Source of the DNA: Bostrychus sinensis
Taxonomy: Eukaryota; Chordata; Actinopteri; Gobiiformes; Eleotridae
Assembly: GCA_020698575.1 (NCBI GenBank)
Contig: CM036248.1
Coordinates: forward strand, 13,979,729 to 14,043,728
Direction of reading: 5' to 3'
Length of the DNA: 64,000 nt
The notes under the pieces are model-generated. The model was not told the origin of the DNA. It did no database searches and was given only the letters and a program-made list of their open reading frames with translations. A program made the position numbers and the translations under genes. Below, in pieces: positions 57,911 through 64,000 of the stretch (its first letter is position 1; every line of letters begins with the position of its first letter).

Positions 57911-58284
57911 AAAAGTCGACATTATATGCTGTAAATATAGGAGTAAGAGGGGACTGAACCAAAATGTATCAACTTATTATTATATTATTTTAAACTTATA
58001 CATGCTGAATCACTCGACTTTTATAATATGGAGTTGCATATAGGATTTTTATTTGTCATTGTAGAAGTGGCCCTATTTATGAATGCACCGGAAAAGCACT
58101 AGCATATAATACATCATATTATTCTTAGTTGTTACTTTTCTTCTAGCCTGTCTAGTAATTATAAAGTTAACATTTTACAAAACACTACAACTGCACTTTC
58201 TACTCATGAACAATGAGTTATTTAAACAGTGACTTAAATGTACTTTATGTAAGTCAAATGTCCTGAAAGAACCTATGTGTGCAG
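57911..58284. other. AT-rich single-copy sequence
   Basis: No gene or repeat recognised up to the candidate exon. Confidence 0.4.
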
Positions 58285-58337
58285 GGATCCGCGGCTATCC
58301 CGACTACAGCGAGACCACAGAGAAGACCCGAGAGCAG
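58285..58337 (+). CDS. Candidate 53-bp coding exon (gene not recognised)
   Basis: A sharp GC-rich island in AT-rich DNA, bounded by 'tatgtgtgcag' on the left and 'cag/gtaatta' on the right, so AG and GT lie where splice sites would be. In the frame starting at its third base it reads IRGYPDYSETTEKTREQ with no stop and ends exactly on a codon boundary (phase 1 in, phase 0 out). 14 of 17 codons end in G or C, a coding-like bias rare in this window. Weak points: the acceptor lacks a good pyrimidine tract, the protein is not recognised, and no partner exon was found. If real, the window lies inside a plus-strand gene with very large introns. Confidence 0.4.
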
Positions 58338-58934
58338 GTAATTACGACACTGTGGCGAAATATCATTATTCACTCATCTGCCCACTAGCTCCATCTGTCC
58401 CGCTGAGCACCACCTCATACACAATCAGTACCACACCAAGGACAACTCCACCCCCGCACACGCCCCATCCATCTCCCCAAGCAGCGGGCTTATCAGACAG
58501 CGCTCATCACTTCCCCTTTCCTCCTCATATCACCTTCTTCTCATACAGTACACTGTCATCTTCTTTCTCAATGTGATGTTAGCGGTTACACTGATGCTCA
58601 TCATGTAATTGGACCCTGGGCTGATTTTGCGGAGTTTCATGTATCACTCGGACACATCAAGAAGAATGGCCATATTTCATGTTGTGTGTTTTTAGTGTGC
58701 ATTATAGAGAATGAGATCACGAGCAGTTCGATAGCAAATCCACAATGAGTCGATTCACCTCAGGCAGATTGTTACAGATATGATGATAGTGTGTAAGTGA
58801 AATGAAGAACTTGTGCAAACACACAACATTTTCTCACTGATGCTTTAGTTTTGAAACAAATGTATATTTATTATTATCAGTGGTTGGGAACTGACATAGC
58901 AATAAACACGGAAACACCATGCACAAAAAAAACA
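58338..58934. other. Single-copy sequence right of the candidate exon
   Basis: 'gtaattacgacactgtggcg' and the C-rich stretch 58380-58560 are complex. If 58285-58337 is an exon, this is the start of its downstream intron. No repeat recognised. Confidence 0.35.
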
Positions 58935-59345
58935 TTTTTAAAGAGGCTTTAATATGCTTCTATTTATATTTTTAAACCAATCTTGGCCACCTGTAGTAGT
59001 AGGTGCAGAGACCTGCAGACGGCAGCAGAGTGCAAAGTGTTGCAGTCTTTTGAACACAAAAAACACAAAAATGTTTTTTACTTCCTTAAACTTTTTGTAA
59101 GATGCAATTTTACTACTTTTTTTTTTTTTTTTTAAAGCTGTAAGTAAACAGTGGAAACAGAGCTGTACACCATTTTTTGATAAATATATTAGAACAAACT
59201 GGAAGTGGGCTTGTTGATTGGTCAGTGCTACAAGGAGTGGGCAGAGGTTTGTGGAACCCCTAGGCCTCAGAACGGCCAGACAGAGAATATAGGATTACCC
59301 AAACATGCACGAATGAGGCAAAAGTCAATTTTGCATAGCCCCATT
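58935..59345 (-). mobile_element. Interspersed repeat, reverse orientation
   Basis: Complement begins 'ggggctatgcaaaattgact' and contains 'ttctgaggcctaggggttcc', 'accaatcaacaagcccactt', 'gtacagctctgtttccac', 'cactttgcactctgctgcc' and 'gccaagattggtttaaaaat', matching 24833-25375 along its length. A T run at 59118-59133. Confidence 0.75.
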
Positions 59346-59610
59346 AAGTATAAAGGTAGTTATGGCTGAAGGTTAGTGTTGGACAAGGAAGAAATGTTTT
59401 GGTGGTGATCTGAAACCCTTTCATGGTCCAAGAATCTTTTTTTAAACAACTGTGTACAACTGTGAGACTGAGCCAAAGATACTAACTCCAGCCACTTGTG
59501 AGATATAAGGGCTTTGTGGCTCAAGGGGTCTGGAAACTATGGTGAGGACAGTTAGAGGTGTAAGCTGTAAAAAATATGTCATATGCAGTTGAAAAAAGAA
59601 CAAATTGCTA

Positions 59611-59738
59611 TTGCTCCATCCATATGAGTTCAAGTGTTTAAACTTTCCAAGATAAACAGACACCTGATATAATAGCACACATCAGGTGTCTGTTTATCTT
59701 GGAAAGTTTAAACACTTGAACTCATATGGATGGAGCAA
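59611..59738. repeat. Perfect 58-bp inverted repeat with 12-base spacer
   Basis: Left arm 59611-59668 (starts ttgctccatccatatg, ends agacacctgat) and right arm 59681-59738 (starts atcaggtgtct, ends catatggatggagcaa) are exact reverse complements over all 58 bases. The spacer is ataatagcacac (59669-59680). Base pairing stops at both outer edges. No transposon family was recognised. Could be a recent palindromic duplication, a hairpin RNA source, or a fold-back artefact of sequencing or assembly. Confidence 0.97.
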
Positions 59739-62700
59739 ATGGTATGATTACCTGCTGTTCTTAGGATCCCACTGAACAAAAGTTTTTATATTATGCATTG
59801 GGGATGATAATGATTTGGTAAAAAGACTCAAAAAATGTCTAACTCAGCACATTTTGTTATAACAAAACCCCAACTTCCGAAAAATAAAGGCCGGTAAGTG
59901 GACACCACAACTCACACTGTGGGATATTCCGGCGCATATGGAAAATTTGCAAGCTTGAGATAAAAGTATAAGCTGACTAAATCTATCCTAATGATGTACC
60001 TTATAATGAGTGTCCATTACTCTGCACTTGCACCCCACGCTCTAAAGGAAAAAAAGGAACTTTAATAGCAATTTGCAGTAATGCACCATGCCATAATTCT
60101 GAGTCTGTCTGCTGGCTGCATCGATGTTCGGGTGTAATTGCCGTTTTACTCATAGCTGATGGATTAGAACATAAAGTAACAAGAGAGGAACAATCATGTC
60201 AAGGAGATGGATGGATGGGCCCATAGGAGTGAGTGAGAGAGTGGATATGTCTGGGAGTGCAGTGGGGGAAGTGGGGCTGGATACAGGCAGGACGCATCAG
60301 GCCAGAGATTTGAATGGCTTCTGGGAATTTAGACCATTTCCGACCTTCCCCCTTCGATGTTTTATACTGATGTACGATGTGAACAAATACAGACTGTCCA
60401 TATGCTGTAGTGATGTAGTCAAGGCCACATTAACCCAGACATGAGTGTATCAAGACAGGGGACTTTCCAGGGGACTTTAGACTGTGTCAAGACCAAAAGG
60501 GTGAGACCAATGTTATGCATCAGTTTACGGTTCGCACACAATGTAAGTGACAATGGCTTAAGAACTAAACCGAGTTGTCCAGTGACCTCCATTTAAGTGG
60601 GAGGTCAGTACTGGCTCCTTGTGTGATGTGTTCAAATATCTGTGATAGAGTATTATCAATGAGTGAACTGCTGAATAGATATTAAATCTAAGTTTATCAT
60701 TTACTGTTAGTCATGCTACAAATGTGAAAAAAATACTTTTTTTAAGGTTATGGTTGTTACCAGTGATAGTATTGTGAGTTAGTACGTTCTTGAGAAAGGG
60801 GCTGGATGTTATGTGTGATTGAGAGGGTGGATATCAGTGGAGGCTGCATTTTAAGCTTTAAGATGTAAAAATTAAGTTATGTCCTGGCTAGTCTTAGTCA
60901 ATAGAAATCTCCTGTCATCCAGGTCTTGTCTTTTTCTTTTTAACCATACCATTGAGACAGGTACAAGTAGTTGCCTGAAGAGCTGTCTCAAGTCCAGAAC
61001 TGCCACACTACTACACTGTTTGAGAGTAACAAAGAAAGACGCAAGGAAGCCACCATCAAAGAGAAATCTCAACTCAAAGAGATTTTATAATTTTTCAATT
61101 ATGTTACTTATTTTTCAAAGCCTGGTCAGATAGATCAAGCAGATGACATTTTTCAAAAACACGTTTCGGCGGGATTTGAGTGTCTTCCTCTCATCCCATC
61201 TTAAAGCCTTGAACCAAAGGCAGAGCTTTTAAGTTGCTTCCCTGTCAAATAAATTTGATTACCAAGGCCTTCCAGCTTCGCTATTTCCTTGAGGTCAGAA
61301 GTGAAAAAAGAGACAGAAAGAGGAAAAAGTCAATGCAGTCATAAAATGCCATGCATTCAAGCATCAAGGCCTCATAAGCTGCAATATTCAGGGTTTTTTA
61401 AGAAAGTGTTGCGGCACAGAGCATTGATAATGAGACAGCTATGTAGAGGCCAGTCATTCATCACTGCCACAGATTACAACACAGTAGTAGTTCAAAAAAA
61501 CAGGGCCTGAAGCTTCAGAGAACCTCATAGAGACTAAATTATTACCTTTGATTTCAATAAGCTTTAAACAGTGTACCTCAAAGTATGCAGAGAGTTGGGA
61601 TAGCTCTAGGAGAACTGACAATACCTTCACCATCTCCTGCTCAGAGTATGATCTACAGGTTGTCTCTGCCTGTCTGGACTATGTCTGGACTTAACATCGA
61701 GCCCATCAGTCACCACTTTGCACCCAGACGATTAATTCTGCCTTAAAATCTATGGTGAGGTAAATAAATAAGGGACCAGGCTAAATTAAAACTCTGATGC
61801 AATTACACCACCACTTCCAGTTAACCCCCTGGCAATTAGCGAGCTGTCAGCTGGGATGGATCGGAGTGCGTATGGCAGAATCAGGACGTGAGGCTGAGTG
61901 AGTTTGTGCATGTATGTGAATGTGTGTGTATCCAGTCGGCCATATAACACCTCAGCTCTGATGCAAACTCAATATGCTTAATTAAACTGCTCAGAACCCC
62001 TATCAGCATGCTGGGATGAAGCGGCGGGGGTCTGCCAAAAGTGAAAAGTGTTTCCTTCAGTAGAGATCAAAGTTCATGGGTTCAGACATGTTCCTATTAC
62101 TGATAACAATACATGCCACAAAGTCAATATGGCTGACATTTATTTTGTAAGAAAAGTTGCTGGGGTGACGTCAGCCTTTAATAAAACTTTTGTAGAATGG
62201 TTATTGTCTCACATAAACAACTCAAATGAGACTTTAACAGAGGAGAGTAAGGCATAGACCAAATGAAGGTGCTATTTCTTCTTACTTCTATGTCACACGC
62301 ACAAAATGATTGCTCAAAAGGCATCTAGAAGTTCATTCAGTTTTATTAAGTGCAAGATATCTCTTCATGATTCATTATCAATAAAGACCCGCTGAATTGT
62401 CTGAAAAGACAAAAGAAAAGAAAAAGTACACTCGATCAGACGAGATGAGTTAGACTCATATTGTGGCAATAGTCTTTAGCCATACATCAAAAGCTGAAGT
62501 TATTTGGCTGAGGAGGAGAGAAAATGAGCAAAATGGAGAGAAATAAGGGGATGAGTTAAGGTCTTGGCTTGGTTTCAGACACCTTGCTGTTTGTGTGTGC
62601 CGATGCATGTTTTTGTGTGCGTGTGGAAACCCATCCCAGGGGCCTGGCTTTAAGGAGCCATTAAAAGCCAGATACGAGCCAGGCTGACCTCCTTGCACTC

Positions 62701-63676
62701 CTAATGATTTTTGATGCCAGTGGAAAAAAGCAAAACATATCGTTCCCCCTCACAGCCATATTGCTATCATAGCACTTTAATGAAAAAGAATGCAGGGTAC
62801 TGTCCCAGAGGTCCAGAAAGACAGAAAGGTTAGAGTAGAGAGTTTAGGGGAATTAGAGAAAAGCAGAGGCTCACAGGACGTGGATGATGACATAGGACAA
62901 GATCAGCTTCCTTAGGGAAGTCCTAGACAATATTTGACCTCCTCTGGCTAATGTTTAACACTGCCAAGACCAATGTCAAATGCCATTTGTCACACACGCA
63001 CATCCAGGATGTATGTACACACTTCTGTATAATCAATCTTGAGGATGACCATGCAGGGAGGAGCAGATCAATGGTGACGCCAGAGCAAGCAAAGGCTGTT
63101 TGCAAAAGTCTCGTACAAATAAACACATGCCAGGCACATGCTAAAGACACACACACTGGCGCCCACTCCCGGTCCAATCAAAGCAAAGCTAATTACTGTG
63201 TTTCAGCAGTGTTTTTCCAGCGTGGAAATGGCCCGCCTGTTGATGGCGTCGAGGCTTAAATTACTGCTTTAATTACTGATGCTAATGTTTTCCCTGCTAT
63301 TAAACATTTATGCAAAGTGGCATCCGTAGATGTTGAGTCCTTATCTGCACAGATCCCTGGGGGCCAAAGGGCTGGAGGGGTCCACTGGGGACGCTACAGA
63401 CTTGAGGAGGAAAGTGCCTTCTCTGCACTTCAACACTCCTCCATGGAGGTTTGCTGTAAAACACAGAATACTGCCTTTGGCTGTAGGCCCAGTCTGAGAA
63501 ACATGACTTTATTGTTACTGAAGAAATGAATTTCCTCACAAGTACGTGCTATAGAGCTGAAAGGATATGGGCCTAAAGCTGCACAGTATTAGAAATACTG
63601 TGATCAACTGAATTAATTCAGTTTGAAATATTCTGTTATAAATTATTGGTAGAAAAGTTCCTTTTTTTTCTATTTA
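59739..63676. other. Repeat-poor sequence, no gene seen
   Basis: Nearly 4 kb without a recognised transposon. 60870-61160 contains opposing frames (84 and 66 residues) with Ser/Cys/Lys-rich text and no known domain. 61820-62050, 62560-62700 and 63190-63520 are complex and GC-balanced and may be conserved non-coding DNA. Confidence 0.4.
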
Positions 63677-63678
63677 CA

Positions 63679-63752
63679 TATATTATATTATATTATATTA
63701 TATTATATTATATTATATTATATTATATTATATTATATTATATTATATTATA
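63679..63752. repeat. (TATTA)n pentanucleotide microsatellite
   Basis: About 14-15 uninterrupted tatta units. Confidence 0.97.
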
Positions 63753-63867
63753 GCAAACACTATTAACGACTATTACAACTTAGCTAACTATTAATGTGGT
63801 TAGCCCCTTCTTCTTTTCAGCAATGAGGGTTGTCGGTTCAATCCTCAGGCAGACCGATTATGACAAT

Positions 63868-64000
63868 AAAATAACAATAAAATAATAATAATAATAGTTT
63901 TGATTTATATAGCACTTTTCACAGCACCCAAAGCACTTAACAACTGAATTCATTATTCATTCAGCTACTTCTGATGAATGAATATTAGTGAAATGTTTGA
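63868..64000 (-). mobile_element. tRNA-derived SINE 3' end, reverse orientation, cut by window edge
   Basis: (AAT)n at about 63868-63895 is the tail, followed by 'tttatatagcacttttcaca' and 'cattattcattcagct', matching the 3' end of the SINE at 2352-2712. The head lies outside the window. A tRNA-like 'ggttgtcggttcaatcct' at 63827-63844 on the plus strand may be a separate SINE scrap. Confidence 0.7.

Noticed and set aside
60872..61133. Opposing 66- and 84-residue frames as a small gene
   Set aside because: Both strands are open equally, there is no domain, and the text looks like repeat or non-coding DNA.

Overview
The window looks like nuclear DNA from a teleost fish, probably a gene desert or the inside of a very large intron. 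The reasons are AT-rich single-copy sequence, dense simple repeats, and interspersed repeats of types known from fish genomes: tRNA-headed SINEs, non-LTR LINE 3' ends, Tc1/mariner remnants and short hAT-type elements with 8-bp target duplications. No complete protein-coding gene, rRNA or tRNA gene was recognised. All long open frames are either chance frames or pieces of retroelement reverse transcriptase. The species and the flanking gene cannot be told from this sequence alone; repeat names rest on remembered consensus sequences, not a database search.

Layout. 1-2.2 kb is single-copy sequence with poly(A) and A-rich tracts and a paired TCF/LEF-like motif. 2.3-7.1 kb is a repeat cluster: a SINE, a LINE-tail repeat, a Tc1-like remnant, a plus-strand LINE end and a minus-strand LINE end with readable ORF. 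7.3-9.7 kb holds a mosaic of a hAT-like element and a SINE, then a single-copy block, then a hAT-like element. 9.7-13.2 kb is mostly single copy. 13.2-25.4 kb is the most repeat-rich part, with two clear nested insertions (16.2-16.9 kb and 24.2-24.8 kb) and a non-tandem sequence present three times (16.0, 17.1 and 21.9 kb). 25.4-30 kb is mainly single copy and contains a 200-bp direct duplication. 30-35 kb is mixed. 35-50 kb is the longest repeat-poor part and the best place to look for conserved non-coding (regulatory) elements. 50-64 kb is mixed again, with further short elements, a duplicated single-copy block (54.2/56.0 kb), a candidate 53-bp coding exon (58.3 kb), a perfect 58-bp inverted repeat (59.6 kb) and a pentanucleotide microsatellite at the right edge.

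There is no operon-like or pathway logic here. What can be read is the history of insertions, a few local duplications and scattered candidate regulatory blocks. The most distinctive items are the 58-bp perfect hairpin, the short GC-rich exon-like segment, and the non-tandem repeats that match no mobile family recognised here.
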